A stretch of DNA of 64,000 bases from Massilia sp. UMI-21 (GTDB lineage: Bacteria; Pseudomonadota; Gammaproteobacteria; Burkholderiales; Burkholderiaceae_D), in NCBI GenBank assembly GCA_015277795.1, contig CP063848.1, positions 496,001 through 560,000 on the forward strand, read 5' to 3'. Below are positions 1-8,939 of the stretch, piece by piece (position 1 is the stretch's first letter; each line of letters starts with the position of its first letter). The position numbers and the translations under genes were made by a program. The notes under the pieces were generated by a model. The model saw only the letters and a list, made by a program, of their open reading frames with translations. It did no database searches and had not been told where the DNA came from.

Positions 1-1
1 C

Positions 2-1081
2 ACCATGCGGCCCGAATGGCTGGAGCGCGCGCCGACCCGGGTCGCGCTCGGCCCGGCGGGCCAGGCGGTGCCGGTGCTGCAGGCGCCCGGCCTGCCTGCC
101 GGCGGCAGCTACCGCGAGGCGGCAGCACGCGCCATGCCGGCGGTGGTCAACATCCTCACCAGCAAGGCCTCGCGCGAGATGCATCCGCTGCTGAAGGACC
201 CGTTCTTCCGCCGCTTCTTCGGCGAGCGCATGCCCCCCGACGAGCAGATGGCCAGCCTCGGCTCGGGCGTGATCGTCAGCCCCGACGGCTACATCCTGAC
301 CAACAACCACGTGGTCGAAGGCGCCGACATCATCGAAGTCGGCCTGGCGGACGGGCGCAAGGCGCCGGCGCGCGTCGTCGGCACCGATCCCGAGACCGAC
401 CTGGCCGTGATCCGCATCGCGGCGCGCGACCTGCCGGTGATGGTGCTGGGCGACCCGGAAGGGGCGCGCGTGGGCGACGTGGTACTGGCCATCGGCAATC
501 CTTTCGGCGTGGGCCAGACCGTCACCCTCGGCATCATCTCGGCGCTGGGGCGCAACAACCTGCACATCAACCACTTCGAGAATTTCATCCAGACCGACGC
601 CGCGATCAACTTCGGCAACTCGGGCGGGGCGCTGGTCGACACCAACGGCCACCTGCTCGGCATCAATTCTGCCATCTATTCGCAGACCGGCGGCTCGGTC
701 GGCATCGGCTTCGCGATTCCGGTCAGTACCGCCAAGACGGTGCTGGACTCGATCGTCAAGCACGGCCAGGTGGTGCGCGGCTGGATCGGCATCGAATCGC
801 AGGACATCACGCCCGAGCTGGCCGAAAGCTTCGGCCTGGGCCGCTCGAGCGGCGCCATCATCGCCGGTGTGGTGCGCGGCGGACCGGCCGACCGCGCCGG
901 CATGCGCCCGGGCGACATCCTGGTGGCGGTTGGCGGCAAGACGGTGGCCAATACCAGCGAGATGCTCAAGCTCATCGCCGCGCTCGAGCCGGGCGAAAAG
1001 GCGCCGCTGCGCATCCTGCGCAAGAACCGCGAGTCCACGCTCGACGTCACCGTCGGCAAGCGCCCGCGCCAGATTCAATAA
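2..1081 (+). CDS. DegS/DegQ-type periplasmic serine protease, 5' end outside window
   Basis: Trypsin-like S1C (HtrA) protease with one PDZ domain, expected to cleave misfolded or signalling proteins in the periplasm. Counting from the first in-window Met (base 5), the triad is visible as His102 in NNHVVEG, Asp132 in ETDLAVI and Ser206 in GNSGGAL; the PDZ domain covers about residues 258-352. A single PDZ fits the DegS-like layout rather than two-PDZ DegP. The reading frame is open to the window edge and no signal peptide or membrane anchor is visible, so the true start and N-terminal anchor probably lie upstream and the Met at base 5 is internal. The stop is 19 bp before the next gene. Confidence 0.9.
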   Translation, partial: TMRPEWLERAPTRVALGPAGQAVPVLQAPGLPAGGSYREAAARAMPAVVNILTSKASREMHPLLKDPFFRRFFGERMPPDEQMASLGSGVIVSPDGYILTNNHVVEGADIIEVGLADGRKAPARVVGTDPETDLAVIRIAARDLPVMVLGDPEGARVGDVVLAIGNPFGVGQTVTLGIISALGRNNLHINHFENFIQTDAAINFGNSGGALVDTNGHLLGINSAIYSQTGGSVGIGFAIPVSTAKTVLDSIVKHGQVVRGWIGIESQDITPELAESFGLGRSSGAIIAGVVRGGPADRAGMRPGDILVAVGGKTVANTSEMLKLIAALEPGEKAPLRILRKNRESTLDVTVGKRPRQIQ

Positions 1082-1100
1082 ATTTCATCCGGACCCCTGC

Positions 1101-1802
1101 ATGCACCTGCGTGACCTGACACAGTTTTTAAGCGAGCTCAGCGAGAACAACAACCGCCCCTGGTTCCTCTGGAACAAACCCCGCTACGACATCCTGCGCG
1201 CGGAATTCCTGCAGGTGGTGACCGAACTGATCCAGGAACTGGGCACGTTCGACAGGCAGGTGGCGGGCTGCGACCCCAAGAAGGCCCTGTTCCGCATCCA
1301 CCGCGACGTACGCTTCGCCAAGGACAAGCGGCCCTATAAAACCCATTTCTCGGCCGGCATCGCGCCGCTCGACAAGCGCCGCCCGAGCGCGGCGGGCGGG
1401 CCGACCTATTACTTCCACATCGAAGCGAACGGCAACCTGCTGTTCGGCGCGGGCGAGTACCTGCCGCCGTCACACCGGCTGAAGGCGATCCGCGAACACG
1501 TCGTCAACGATGCGACAGGCTTCAATAAAATGTTGAAGAATAAGCATCTTCGCGCGACCTACGGCGACCTGCAGGACGAGGACAAGTTGCAGCGGCCGCC
1601 GAAGGGCGCCGACCCGAACCACCCGCTGGTGGAATACCTGAAGCTGAAAAGCTTTTTCGTCTGGGTCGAGGTGCCGCTGCTGCTCAATGCCCCCGAATTG
1701 CTGGTGCCGCAGCTGGCAAGCGGCATGAAGGATGCGTTTGCGCTGGTCAGCTGGCTGCGCACGGTACCCGAGCTGGCGGCAGCAAGCGAAGAACAGGATT
1801 AA
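1101..1802 (+). CDS. DUF2461 family protein
   Basis: A 233-residue protein matching the DUF2461/TIGR02453 family (function unknown) by its typical N-terminal pattern: short helix, NNRPWF, then RIHRDVRFAKDKRPYKTHFSAGI. The ATG at 1101 (MHLRDLTQFL) lies 19 bp after the protease stop and gives the normal family length; the longer open frame upstream overlaps the protease and reads as shadow sequence. There is no signal peptide, so it is probably cytoplasmic. It may be co-transcribed with the protease and the following cupin gene, since gaps are under 20 bp. The family is clear; a biochemical role cannot be inferred from sequence. Confidence 0.85.
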   Translation: MHLRDLTQFLSELSENNNRPWFLWNKPRYDILRAEFLQVVTELIQELGTFDRQVAGCDPKKALFRIHRDVRFAKDKRPYKTHFSAGIAPLDKRRPSAAGGPTYYFHIEANGNLLFGAGEYLPPSHRLKAIREHVVNDATGFNKMLKNKHLRATYGDLQDEDKLQRPPKGADPNHPLVEYLKLKSFFVWVEVPLLLNAPELLVPQLASGMKDAFALVSWLRTVPELAAASEEQD

Positions 1803-1820
1803 CAGACCGAGGAGGGCGAC

Positions 1821-2195
1821 ATGGCCTTGCAACACGCAGTTTCGGGCGAACGTATCGCCTTGCAGCGCGGCGACGACGACATCGCCCATTTCACATCGAT
1901 TGCGCTCATCAAGACCGAGCACATGGAACTGATCCGGCTGGTGGTTCCCAAAGAAAAGCCCATGCCCGAGCACCGGGTGGAGGGCGAAATGACCCTGGTG
2001 TGCCTGGAAGGCGAGATCGCCTTCGATGCGCACGGACGCACCACCATCCTGCGGCCCAACGAGATGGTGTACCTGGCGGGCGGGGAGCCGCATGCCATTC
2101 GTGCCAACAAGGATGCGGTGGGTCTCATGACCATCCTGCTGGGGCCGGTTCGCACGGGCGGGCCGACGAACCATCCGCGCGGGTCGGGGAACTGA
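1821..2195 (+). CDS. Small cupin-domain protein
   Basis: A 124-residue single-domain cupin. The barrel signature is seen as PEHRVEGEMTLVCLEGEIAF followed by the second cupin motif around RPNEMVYLAGGEPHAI, with His51 and the later GEPHAI histidine as possible metal ligands. Proteins of this size often bind a metal or small ligand, but no substrate can be named. It starts 18 bp after the DUF2461 stop with GGAGG (1811-1815) just upstream, which fits a translated small operon. It converges on gpsA, and the two genes are separated by a strong hairpin. Confidence 0.8.
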   Translation: MALQHAVSGERIALQRGDDDIAHFTSIALIKTEHMELIRLVVPKEKPMPEHRVEGEMTLVCLEGEIAFDAHGRTTILRPNEMVYLAGGEPHAIRANKDAVGLMTILLGPVRTGGPTNHPRGSGN

Positions 2196-2204
2196 TTGCT
2201 CCCC

Positions 2205-2245
2205 CCTTGCGCCAGCGCTTTGCCGCGGCAAGCGCCGGCGCAAGG
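2205..2245. terminator. Long hairpin between convergent cupin gene and gpsA
   Basis: CCTTGCGCC (2205-2213) pairs perfectly with GGCGCAAGG (2237-2245), and the stem continues inward through GCGCTT/AAGCGC with small bulges to a GC loop. It sits exactly between two convergent genes and can fold from either strand. No T-run follows, so it may act as a termination or RNA-stability hairpin rather than a textbook intrinsic terminator. Confidence 0.55.
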
Positions 2246-2247
2246 AA

Positions 2248-3279
2248 TCAGGCCAGCTCGTCGCGCGGATCGCGCGCCAGCAACTGCTGGGTCATCTCCG
2301 CCGCCGAGGCGCCGTCGAACAGCACTGCCGCCACCGCTTCGGTGATCGGCATGTCCACGCCCAGCTTGCGTGCCAGCGCGCGCACCGACTTCGAGCACGG
2401 CACGCCTTCGGCCACGTGACCCAGTTCGGCCACGATGGTGTCGAGCTGCTTGCCCTGGGCCAGCGCCAGGCCCACGCGGCGGTTGCGCGACAGGTCGCCG
2501 GTGCAGGTGAGAATCAGGTCGCCCATGCCGGTCAGTCCCATGAAGGTGACGGGCTGGGCGCCAAGCTGCACGCCGAGGCGGGTGATTTCGGCCAGGCCGC
2601 GGGTGATCAGGGCCGCGCGCGCGTTCAGGCCCAGGCCCAGGCCGTCGGCGGTGCCGGTGGCGATCGCCATCACGTTCTTCACCGCGCCGCCCACTTCCAC
2701 GCCGATCATGTCGTCGCACGAGTAGACGCGCAGGTTGTCGGCATGCGCTGCCGCCACCACGCGCTCGCGCAGGGCTTGCGAGCTCGAGGCCACGGTCAGG
2801 GCGCAAGGCAGGCCGCGCGCCACTTCCTGGGCAAACGAGGGGCCCGACAGCGCCGCGCAGGGCAGCGCATCGCCCAGCACCTCGACCTTGACCTGGTGCG
2901 GCAACAGGCCGGTGCCGGCTTCGAAGCCCTTGCACAGCCAGACCACGTTCGGTACCGGGCGGCCTTTCAGTCGTTCGAGCAGCGGACGCAGGCCGGCCAC
3001 CGGGCAGGCCAGGATCAGGAGCGGCGCCTCGTCTTCGCGCGCCTCGATGACATGCGCCAGGGCGGCGTCGAAATCGGCGCTCAGCTTCAAGGCATCGGGC
3101 AGTGGGTGGCCGGGCAGGTAGTGCAGGTTCTCGCGCGCCTGCCGGGTCTCGGCGATCTGTTCGGGATTGCGGCCCCACAGCAGCACGTCGTGACGCGCCG
3201 CCAGGGCAATGGCCACGGCGGTGCCCCAGGCGCCGGCGCCCAGGACGGTGATCTTGGAGGGAGTTGTATGTTCTTGCAT
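2248..3279 (-). CDS. gpsA: NAD(P)-dependent glycerol-3-phosphate dehydrogenase
   Basis: Reduces dihydroxyacetone phosphate to sn-glycerol 3-phosphate for phospholipid synthesis in the cytoplasm. The 343-residue length is normal. The N-terminal dinucleotide site [14 protein letters not shown] is at about residues 10-23, the [15 protein letters not shown] block and the [13 protein letters not shown] block with the catalytic lysine follow, and the C-terminal substrate domain contains [16 protein letters not shown]. The start ([10 protein letters not shown]) leaves only nine residues before the Rossmann strand. It is downstream of secB and grxC on the same strand, a neighbourhood common in Burkholderiales, although an SH3 gene intervenes here. 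Confidence 0.96.
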   Translation of the reverse strand: MQEHTTPSKITVLGAGAWGTAVAIALAARHDVLLWGRNPEQIAETRQARENLHYLPGHPLPDALKLSADFDAALAHVIEAREDEAPLLILACPVAGLRPLLERLKGRPVPNVVWLCKGFEAGTGLLPHQVKVEVLGDALPCAALSGPSFAQEVARGLPCALTVASSSQALRERVVAAAHADNLRVYSCDDMIGVEVGGAVKNVMAIATGTADGLGLGLNARAALITRGLAEITRLGVQLGAQPVTFMGLTGMGDLILTCTGDLSRNRRVGLALAQGKQLDTIVAELGHVAEGVPCSKSVRALARKLGVDMPITEAVAAVLFDGASAAEMTQQLLARDPRDELA

Positions 3280-3323
3280 GCGCTTTAGCTAGTAATAATC
3301 TCGAAACGCGTGCGGACCTGCAA

Positions 3324-3764
3324 TTACAGGCCCCAAACGTCGTTGGGCCGGACATAGCCGGTAATGCCGTCACGGTGGCGCACCCGGATCCATGCCATGG
3401 CGGTCGGGTCGACCAGTTCCAGCACGACCCCCTTGTCGGCAGTCATCAAGACCTGCGAACCCTCGTCGGGGCCGGCAAAGACCTTGGCGCCCGGGGTGTG
3501 CACGACCACGTTGCGGCGTGCACTCAAGCCCCTGGCCTGGGTCCAGGCCAGGTCGCCATTGGCGTCGCGCACCTTGGCCCAGTCGCCATAGCTGGATACT
3601 ACCTGCAAGGGCATGCCGGGCGGCGCGACATACATCGGCGTGCCCTTGAGCGAGGGGGTGTCGTACAGGATGACCTGGACTGCGCCGACGCTCTTGAAGT
3701 CGTAGGCGGACGCTGCCGGTGCCACCAGGAGGAGCACGCTTGCAAGGAGACGGGATGGAATCAT
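3324..3764 (-). CDS. Exported SH3-domain protein
   Basis: A 146-residue protein with a clear signal peptide (MIPSRLLASVLLLVAPAASA, cleavage after ASA) followed by two SH3-like repeats: one around VILYDTPSLKGTPMYVAPPG, one around VHTPGAKVFAGPDEGSQVLM ending in WIRVRHRDGITGYVRPNDVWGL. Bacterial SH3 domains of this kind usually bind cell-wall peptides, so a periplasmic role is likely. I chose the ATG at 3764 because it begins the signal peptide; a longer frame reaches 3833 but adds an Arg/Ser-rich segment with no secretion logic. It lies between secB and gpsA on the same strand. No enzymatic motif is visible. Confidence 0.8.
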   Translation of the reverse strand: MIPSRLLASVLLLVAPAASAYDFKSVGAVQVILYDTPSLKGTPMYVAPPGMPLQVVSSYGDWAKVRDANGDLAWTQARGLSARRNVVVHTPGAKVFAGPDEGSQVLMTADKGVVLELVDPTAMAWIRVRHRDGITGYVRPNDVWGL

Positions 3765-3862
3765 GGCGGGCCGAAGACGGGTGACGGAGGATGAACCGCC
3801 GCGGATGAACCGGGACGCCGGAGGTACGGGCACCGCGTCGCGGTACCCGTCAAGAGCACGGC

Positions 3863-4321
3863 TTACTGTGCCGGAGCGTCGGCAGCCTGCGTCATTGCCT
3901 GCTGGCGTTGCTGGTAGAAGGCTTCGAAGTTGATCTCGGCCAGGTGCACCGGCGGGAAGCCGGCACGGCTGATCACGTCAGCGATGTTGGCGCGCAGGTA
4001 AGGGTAGACGATGTTCGGGCAGCCGATGCCCAGCAGCGGATCCATCTGCTCGGCCGGGATGTTGCGGGCTTCGAAGATGCCAGCCTGCTTGCCTTCGACC
4101 AGGAACGCAACCTTGTCCTTCAGCTTGGCGGTGACGGTGATGGTCACGGTCGATTCGTAGATGCCTTCGGCGATCGACTCGGCGCCGACGTCCAGCGACA
4201 CTTCGATGGTCGGGGCTTCCTGCTCGAGGAAGATGGCTGGGGAATTCGGTTGCTCCAGCGACATGTCTTTCAGGTAGACGCGTTGGATTTGGAATACTGG
4301 TTGCAGGTTTTCGTCGGACAT
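3863..4321 (-). CDS. secB: Protein-export chaperone SecB
   Basis: Cytoplasmic tetrameric chaperone that keeps preproteins unfolded and hands them to SecA. The 152-residue product shows the family core from [19 protein letters not shown], through the beta-sheet segment with VSLDVGAES, to [32 protein letters not shown], with a Gln/Ala-rich tail. Length and start ([14 protein letters not shown]) are standard. It is downstream of grxC, the common grxC-secB arrangement of proteobacteria. Confidence 0.97.
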   Translation of the reverse strand: MSDENLQPVFQIQRVYLKDMSLEQPNSPAIFLEQEAPTIEVSLDVGAESIAEGIYESTVTITVTAKLKDKVAFLVEGKQAGIFEARNIPAEQMDPLLGIGCPNIVYPYLRANIADVISRAGFPPVHLAEINFEAFYQQRQQAMTQAADAPAQ

Positions 4322-4462
4322 GGAACGCTTTCGTTTTAAATGATGGTGGACGGACGCGCCGTCCCGGTACTTTGGTCAAACGCGAGGGTAATTGTATCAA
4401 AATCAATTCTGATGCAATACCCCCGCAAAGCCGGCCCCCAAAGCCCGTCAATCCAGGCTGAG

Positions 4463-4492
4463 TACGTACTTACTGACTACGTACTCACTGAC
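4463..4492. repeat. Two-copy 15-bp tandem repeat next to grxC stop
   Basis: TACGTACTTACTGAC (4463-4477) is followed directly by TACGTACTCACTGAC (4478-4492), 14 of 15 identical. It ends two bases before the grxC stop codon on the minus strand. It has no hairpin of its own and looks like a slippage duplication in the grxC-secB spacer. Confidence 0.75.
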
Positions 4493-4494
4493 TG

Positions 4495-4758
4495 TCATTG
4501 CCCTTGCAGCAGCGGCTCCAGGCGGCCGGCCTGGTCGAGCGCATACAGGTCGTCGAAGCCGCCGACGTGGGTATCGCCCACGTAGATCTGCGGTACGGTG
4601 CGGCGGCCGGTGCGCTGCATCATGATCTGGCGCTGCTCCGGATCGAGGTCGATGCGAATCCGTTCGATGTCGGTCACGCCCTTGGCTTCGAGCAGGCGCT
4701 CGGCGCGGACGCAGTAGGGGCAGCTGGCGGTGTGGTACAGAACGACGTGTGCGGTCAT
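4495..4758 (-). CDS. grxC: Glutaredoxin 3
   Basis: Small 87-residue thiol-disulfide oxidoreductase that uses glutathione to reduce cytoplasmic disulfides. The dithiol active site CPYC is in HTASCPYCVRAERLLE near residues 14-17, the cis-proline motif appears as RRTVPQIYVGDTHVGGFDDLYAL, and the length is normal for GrxC. The codon context AGGAGG a few bases upstream of the ATG (minus strand, 4763-4772) is a strong ribosome-binding site. The rhodanese gene is 28 bp upstream on the same strand, so the two are probably co-transcribed. Confidence 0.96.
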   Translation of the reverse strand: MTAHVVLYHTASCPYCVRAERLLEAKGVTDIERIRIDLDPEQRQIMMQRTGRRTVPQIYVGDTHVGGFDDLYALDQAGRLEPLLQGQ

Positions 4759-4786
4759 GGTGCTTCCTCCTGAATACTTGTTTCCG

Positions 4787-5188
4787 TTATTTGGTCACCG
4801 GCAGGCCGGCCGCGATCCAGGCAGCCTGGCCGCCTTCGAGCGCGTGCGCGTCTTCGAAACCGGCCGCCGCCAGCAGTCGTACCGCCTTGTCGGCACGGGG
4901 GCCGTTCTGGCAGACCACGATGACGCTGCGGTTCTTCGACTTTTCCAGCTCGCCGACCCGGTTGGCCAAGTCTGCCAGCGGAATGTTTTTGGCGTCGCGC
5001 ACGTGGCCTGCGGCAAATTCCTCGGCAGTCCGCACGTCCAGCACGAGGCTCTTGCCGCGGTTGATCATCTGCGTGGCCTGCAGCGGGGTGGCGCGCTTGC
5101 CGCGCGGGGCCAGGGCCGGCCAGAGCAGGGCGCCGCCCGAAATCACGGCAATTGCTACGACGAAGATATTATCGAGAATGAAATTCAC
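4787..5188 (-). CDS. Membrane-anchored rhodanese-like protein
   Basis: A 133-residue protein with one N-terminal membrane segment (NFILDNIFVVAIAVISGGAL) and one rhodanese domain (about residues 40-130: SLVLDVRTAEEF, IPLADL, VVCQNGPRADKAVRLL, GGQAAW). The active-site loop starts with Cys in VVCQNGPRA, as in sulfurtransferases, so it could carry persulfide sulfur near the inner membrane. I chose the GTG at 5188: GGAA precedes it and the residues that follow begin the anchor. An ATG at 5221 in the same frame would add 11 residues. It precedes grxC by 28 bp, suggesting a shared thiol/sulfur role. Confidence 0.83.
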   Translation of the reverse strand: MNFILDNIFVVAIAVISGGALLWPALAPRGKRATPLQATQMINRGKSLVLDVRTAEEFAAGHVRDAKNIPLADLANRVGELEKSKNRSVIVVCQNGPRADKAVRLLAAAGFEDAHALEGGQAAWIAAGLPVTK

Positions 5189-5198
5189 AAGGGTTCCG

Positions 5199-5227
5199 TT
5201 GGTTGAAGTGAATCGGGGCATTATAAA
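5199..5227 (+). promoter_or_regulatory. Candidate sigma-70 promoter of gpmA
   Basis: TTGGTT (5199-5204) and TATAAA (5222-5227, continuing as AAT) are separated by 17 bp, about 60 bp ahead of the gpmA ATG. It overlaps the start region of the divergent rhodanese gene. The call is by eye only. Confidence 0.4.
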
Positions 5228-5287
5228 ATAGATGCTGGACCGGATTTCATCGCAACATCGCACCTTTCCATCTTTGAAGAAGAGCTT

Positions 5288-6034
5288 ATGTACAAAATCG
5301 TATTCATGCGCCACGGCGAATCCACCTGGAACCTGGAAAACCGCTTCACCGGCTGGACCGACGTCGACCTGACCGAGAAGGGCATCAACGAAGCCAGGAC
5401 GGCCGGCCGCGCCCTCAAGGACGCCGGTTTCACCTTCGACCTGGCCTATACCTCGGTGCTCAAGCGTGCGATCCGCACCCTGTGGCTGGCGCTGGACGAG
5501 ATGGACATGATGTACCTGCCGATCAAGAACGACTGGCGCCTGAACGAGCGCCACTATGGCGCCCTGCAGGGCCTGGACAAGGGCGAAACCGCCGCCAAGT
5601 ACGGCGACGAGCAGGTGCTGGTCTGGCGCCGCAGCTACGACACCCCGCCCCCTGGCCTGGAAGAAAACGATGAGCGCACCTCGTTCCACGACCCGCGCTA
5701 CGCCGGCCTCGACAAGTCGCAGATTCCGCTGACCGAGTGCCTGAAAGACACCGTGGCCCGCGTGATGCCGGCCTGGGACGAGGAGATCGCCCCGGCCATC
5801 CGCGCCGGCAAGAACATCCTGATCTCGGCCCACGGCAACAGCCTGCGCGCCATCATCAAGATGCTGGACAACATCAGCGACACCGACATCGTCGGCCTGA
5901 ACATCCCGAACGGCCAGCCGCTGGTGTACGAACTCGACGCCGACCTGAAGCCGATCAAGCACTACTACCTGGGCGACCAGGATGCGATCGCCGCCGCCAT
6001 GGCGGCCGTGGCCAACCAAGGGAAGGCGAAATAA
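5288..6034 (+). CDS. gpmA: 2,3-bisphosphoglycerate-dependent phosphoglycerate mutase
   Basis: Interconverts 3- and 2-phosphoglycerate in glycolysis and gluconeogenesis. The 248-residue protein has the histidine-phosphatase start [25 protein letters not shown] with the phosphorylated His in RHGES, the RRSYDTPPP substrate loop, and the second catalytic histidine in [13 protein letters not shown]. Length is that of the cofactor-dependent enzyme. GAAGAG lies just before the ATG. The envC gene starts three bases after its stop, so translation is likely coupled. Confidence 0.97.
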   Translation: MYKIVFMRHGESTWNLENRFTGWTDVDLTEKGINEARTAGRALKDAGFTFDLAYTSVLKRAIRTLWLALDEMDMMYLPIKNDWRLNERHYGALQGLDKGETAAKYGDEQVLVWRRSYDTPPPGLEENDERTSFHDPRYAGLDKSQIPLTECLKDTVARVMPAWDEEIAPAIRAGKNILISAHGNSLRAIIKMLDNISDTDIVGLNIPNGQPLVYELDADLKPIKHYYLGDQDAIAAAMAAVANQGKAK

Positions 6035-6037
6035 GTC

Positions 6038-7462
6038 TTGCGTTTGCCATTCACGAAGTCGGCAGGTAGCGCACTGATCTGTGCGCTGCTTGCCCTCGCG
6101 CTGTCCGATGCCGCCTTTGCCCAGCGCCAGACCGACCGCAGCCGCCAGAAGGCCGTTGCGGAAAAGCAGCGCGCCGGCATCAAGCAGAAACTGGAGGCGA
6201 TCAAGCGCGACATCGCCCGCACCGAGGACGCCCGGGACGACGCCGCCGACGAGCTGGCGGAGTCCGAGGACGCCATCTCCGACGCCAACCGCGCGCTGCG
6301 CGAGCTGGCCGAGGAACAGGATGCCACCAGCACGCGCCTGCACGCGCTGGCGAACGAGGGCGAGCGGCTGCAGCAAACAATTGTTAATCAAAAGAAACAA
6401 TTGTCACAGCTGCTGCGCGAGCACTACGTGGCCGGCAACGAAGACCGCATCAAACTGCTGCTGTCCGGCGACAACCCGAACCGCATCAACCGCGACCTGC
6501 AAATGATGGCCTACGTGTCGCAGGCGCAGGCACGCTTGCTGTCCTCGCTGCGCGCCAACCTGGCCGAGGTCGAGGCCAACCGCGACAAGGTCGAGAACGC
6601 CCAGCTCGAGCTGCAGGAAATCGCAGGCGAGCAGCAGCAGCAGAAACAAAAGCTGGAACAGGAAAAGGCCAAGCGCGCCGCGCTGCTGCAGAACCTGTCG
6701 ACCCGCCTGGCCGACCAGCGCAAGCAGGTCGACCGCCTGGAGCGCGACGAACAGCGCATGTCGGGCCTGGTCGACCGCCTGTCGCGCCTGATCCGCGAGC
6801 AGGCCGAGGCCGAACGACGGCGCCGGGCCGCGCTGGCCGCCGCCAAGGCCAAGGCCGAGGCCGCAGCCAAGGCGCGCGCCCTGGCCCGCGCCAAGGCCGC
6901 CGCCGAGAAGGCCGAGCGCGAACGCATCGCGCGCCAGAGCGGCAAGCCGGCGGCCAGGCCGGAACCCGAACCGGAAGCGCCGCGGGTAGCCGAGCAGCCC
7001 GAGCGGGCAACGAAACCGGAGGCCGCCCCACCGCAGGAAGTGGCGCTGGCGCCGCCCGCGCCGCCCGGCGCCTTCGCCAGTCTCAAGGGACGCCTGACGG
7101 TGCCGGTGAACGGCAACGTGGCCGCCCGCTACGGCACCCGCCGCGGCCAGGGCCCGAGCTGGAAGGGTACCTTCATCAAGGCGCCGGAAGGCGCCGAAGT
7201 GCGCGCCACCGCGGCGGGCCGGGTGGTGCACGCCGACTGGCTGCGCGGCTGGGGCAACGTGATCATCATCGACCATGGCGGCGAGTACCTGTCGATCTAC
7301 GGAAACAATTCGGCCCTGCTCAAGCGCGTCAACGACATGGTGCGGGCCGGGGACGTGATCGCCAGTGCGGGCAATACCGGCGGTAACGAGGAATCGGGGC
7401 TATACTTTGAGCTCAGGCATCGCGGCCAGCCCTTCGATCCGGCAGGCTGGGTCAAATTCTAG
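6038..7462 (+). CDS. envC: EnvC-like murein hydrolase activator (LytM/M23 domain)
   Basis: A 474-residue periplasmic protein with signal peptide (cleavage near ALSDAAFA), a long coiled coil (about residues 30-270, rich in Glu, Arg, Lys and Gln), an Ala/Pro/Glu linker and a C-terminal LytM-type domain (about 350-474). In catalytic M23 enzymes zinc is held by HxxxD and HxH; here those positions read KGTF and YFELR, so the zinc site is broken, as in EnvC proteins that activate septal amidases. Start is a TTG at 6038, three bases after the gpmA stop; no better start precedes the signal peptide. It sits between gpmA and ctpA, as in many proteobacteria. Confidence 0.88.
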   Translation: MRLPFTKSAGSALICALLALALSDAAFAQRQTDRSRQKAVAEKQRAGIKQKLEAIKRDIARTEDARDDAADELAESEDAISDANRALRELAEEQDATSTRLHALANEGERLQQTIVNQKKQLSQLLREHYVAGNEDRIKLLLSGDNPNRINRDLQMMAYVSQAQARLLSSLRANLAEVEANRDKVENAQLELQEIAGEQQQQKQKLEQEKAKRAALLQNLSTRLADQRKQVDRLERDEQRMSGLVDRLSRLIREQAEAERRRRAALAAAKAKAEAAAKARALARAKAAAEKAERERIARQSGKPAARPEPEPEAPRVAEQPERATKPEAAPPQEVALAPPAPPGAFASLKGRLTVPVNGNVAARYGTRRGQGPSWKGTFIKAPEGAEVRATAAGRVVHADWLRGWGNVIIIDHGGEYLSIYGNNSALLKRVNDMVRAGDVIASAGNTGGNEESGLYFELRHRGQPFDPAGWVKF

Positions 7463-7473
7463 GGGCGCACTAC

Positions 7474-8910
7474 ATGGGTAAGGCAAAGAACATCGGGCTG
7501 ATCGGACTGGGCATGGTGGCCGGCGTGGCCGCTTCCTTCCAGTTCTCGGCCCACGCGCAGAAAGACATGGGCTCGCCGCTTCCGCTCGAGGAGCTGCGCC
7601 AGCTGGCCGACGTCTATGGGCTGATCAAGTCCGACTACGTCGAGCCGGTCGAGGACAGGAAGCTGCTGTCCGAAGCGATCGGCGGCATGGTCGCCTCGCT
7701 CGACCCGCATTCCGTCTACCTGGACCAGAAGGCCTACAAGGAGATGAAAGAGGCGGTGCAGGGCAAGTTCGTCGGCGTCGGCATCGAAGTGGCCAGCGAA
7801 GACGGCTACGTCAAGGTCGTCGCCCCGATCGAGGATACACCGGCGCACAAGGCCGGCATCAAGTCCGGCGACCTGATCACCCGCATCGACAACGTCCCGG
7901 TGCGCAACATGTCGCTCGACGAAGCGATCAAGCGCATGCGCGGCAAGGCCGGCAGCAAGGTCACGCTCACCATCGCGCGCCGCGGCGAGGACCGCCCCTG
8001 GGTGGTGCCCCTGCAGCGCCAGGAAATCGTGGTCGCCAGCGTCAAGGGCAAGATGGTCGAGCCGGGCTATGCCTGGCTGCGCGTGAGCCAGTTCCAGGAG
8101 AATACCGTCGAAGAGCTGGCCAAGAAGGCCAAGCTGCTTTACGCCGAGAACCCGGACATCAAGGGCCTGGTGCTCGACCTGCGCAACGACCCGGGCGGGC
8201 TGCTGCCGGGCGCGGTCGGCGTGTCGGCCGCCTTCCTGCCGCAACCGGAGCAACTGATTGTCTCGACCAAGGGCCAGTTGCCCGATTCGAACCACCAGTT
8301 CTACGGCCGCCGCGAGTTCTACGCCCAGCGCGGCGCCGATCCGCTGGCCGGCTTGCCGGCCGGCCTGAAAACGGTGCCGATGGTGGTGCTGGTGAACGGC
8401 GGTTCGGCCTCGGCCTCCGAGATCGTCGCCGGCGCCCTGCAAGACTACAAGCGCGCCATCATCATGGGCAGCCAGACCTTCGGCAAGGGCTCGGTACAGA
8501 CCCTGCGCCAGTTGTCGCCCGATACCGCGGTCAAGCTGACCACGGCGCGCTACTACACCCCGAAGGGCCGCCCGATCCAGGCCACCGGCATCGCGCCCGA
8601 CATGCGGGTCGACGAAACCGCCGACGGCGACGCCCTGGCCGTGCTGCGCGTGCGCGAAGCCGACCTGCAGCGCCACCTGGCCGCGGAAGGGGAGGCGGCG
8701 CCCGCCGCCAAGGACCAGCAAGAGGCGCTCGCGGCACAGCAGCGCGCGCTCGTCCTGCTGAAAGACCGCAAGCCGCTCGACTACGGCAGCAAGGACGACT
8801 TCCAGCTGGCGCAGGCGATCAATCACTTCAAGGGGCAGCCGGTGCAGCTGGCCAAGGCCGAGCCCGAGGCCGAGAAGCCGGCGGAGACCAAGGCGCCGCC
8901 GAAGAAGTAA
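7474..8910 (+). CDS. ctpA: C-terminal processing peptidase (S41 family)
   Basis: A 478-residue periplasmic or inner-membrane-anchored S41 protease with N-terminal hydrophobic segment (residues 8-27), a PDZ domain (about 95-175: GKFVGVGIEV, AGIKSGDLITRIDNVPV) and the protease core. The Ser-Lys dyad is visible: Ser313 in NGGSASASE and Lys338 in QTFGKGSVQT, 25 residues apart as in the family. The C-terminal tail is Ala/Glu/Lys-rich. It trims proteins from the C-terminus, often acting on murein hydrolases or their regulators, which fits the gene 11 bp upstream (envC). Confidence 0.95.
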   Translation: MGKAKNIGLIGLGMVAGVAASFQFSAHAQKDMGSPLPLEELRQLADVYGLIKSDYVEPVEDRKLLSEAIGGMVASLDPHSVYLDQKAYKEMKEAVQGKFVGVGIEVASEDGYVKVVAPIEDTPAHKAGIKSGDLITRIDNVPVRNMSLDEAIKRMRGKAGSKVTLTIARRGEDRPWVVPLQRQEIVVASVKGKMVEPGYAWLRVSQFQENTVEELAKKAKLLYAENPDIKGLVLDLRNDPGGLLPGAVGVSAAFLPQPEQLIVSTKGQLPDSNHQFYGRREFYAQRGADPLAGLPAGLKTVPMVVLVNGGSASASEIVAGALQDYKRAIIMGSQTFGKGSVQTLRQLSPDTAVKLTTARYYTPKGRPIQATGIAPDMRVDETADGDALAVLRVREADLQRHLAAEGEAAPAAKDQQEALAAQQRALVLLKDRKPLDYGSKDDFQLAQAINHFKGQPVQLAKAEPEAEKPAETKAPPKK

Positions 8911-8939
8911 CAGGTGAATGCCGGCTCTATGATGCAGTT

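Noticed and set aside
4340..4585. A small plus-strand open frame with a repeated YVLTD peptide
   Set aside because: The peptide repeat is a by-product of the 15-bp tandem duplication, and the frame then runs antisense into grxC with no ribosome-binding site.
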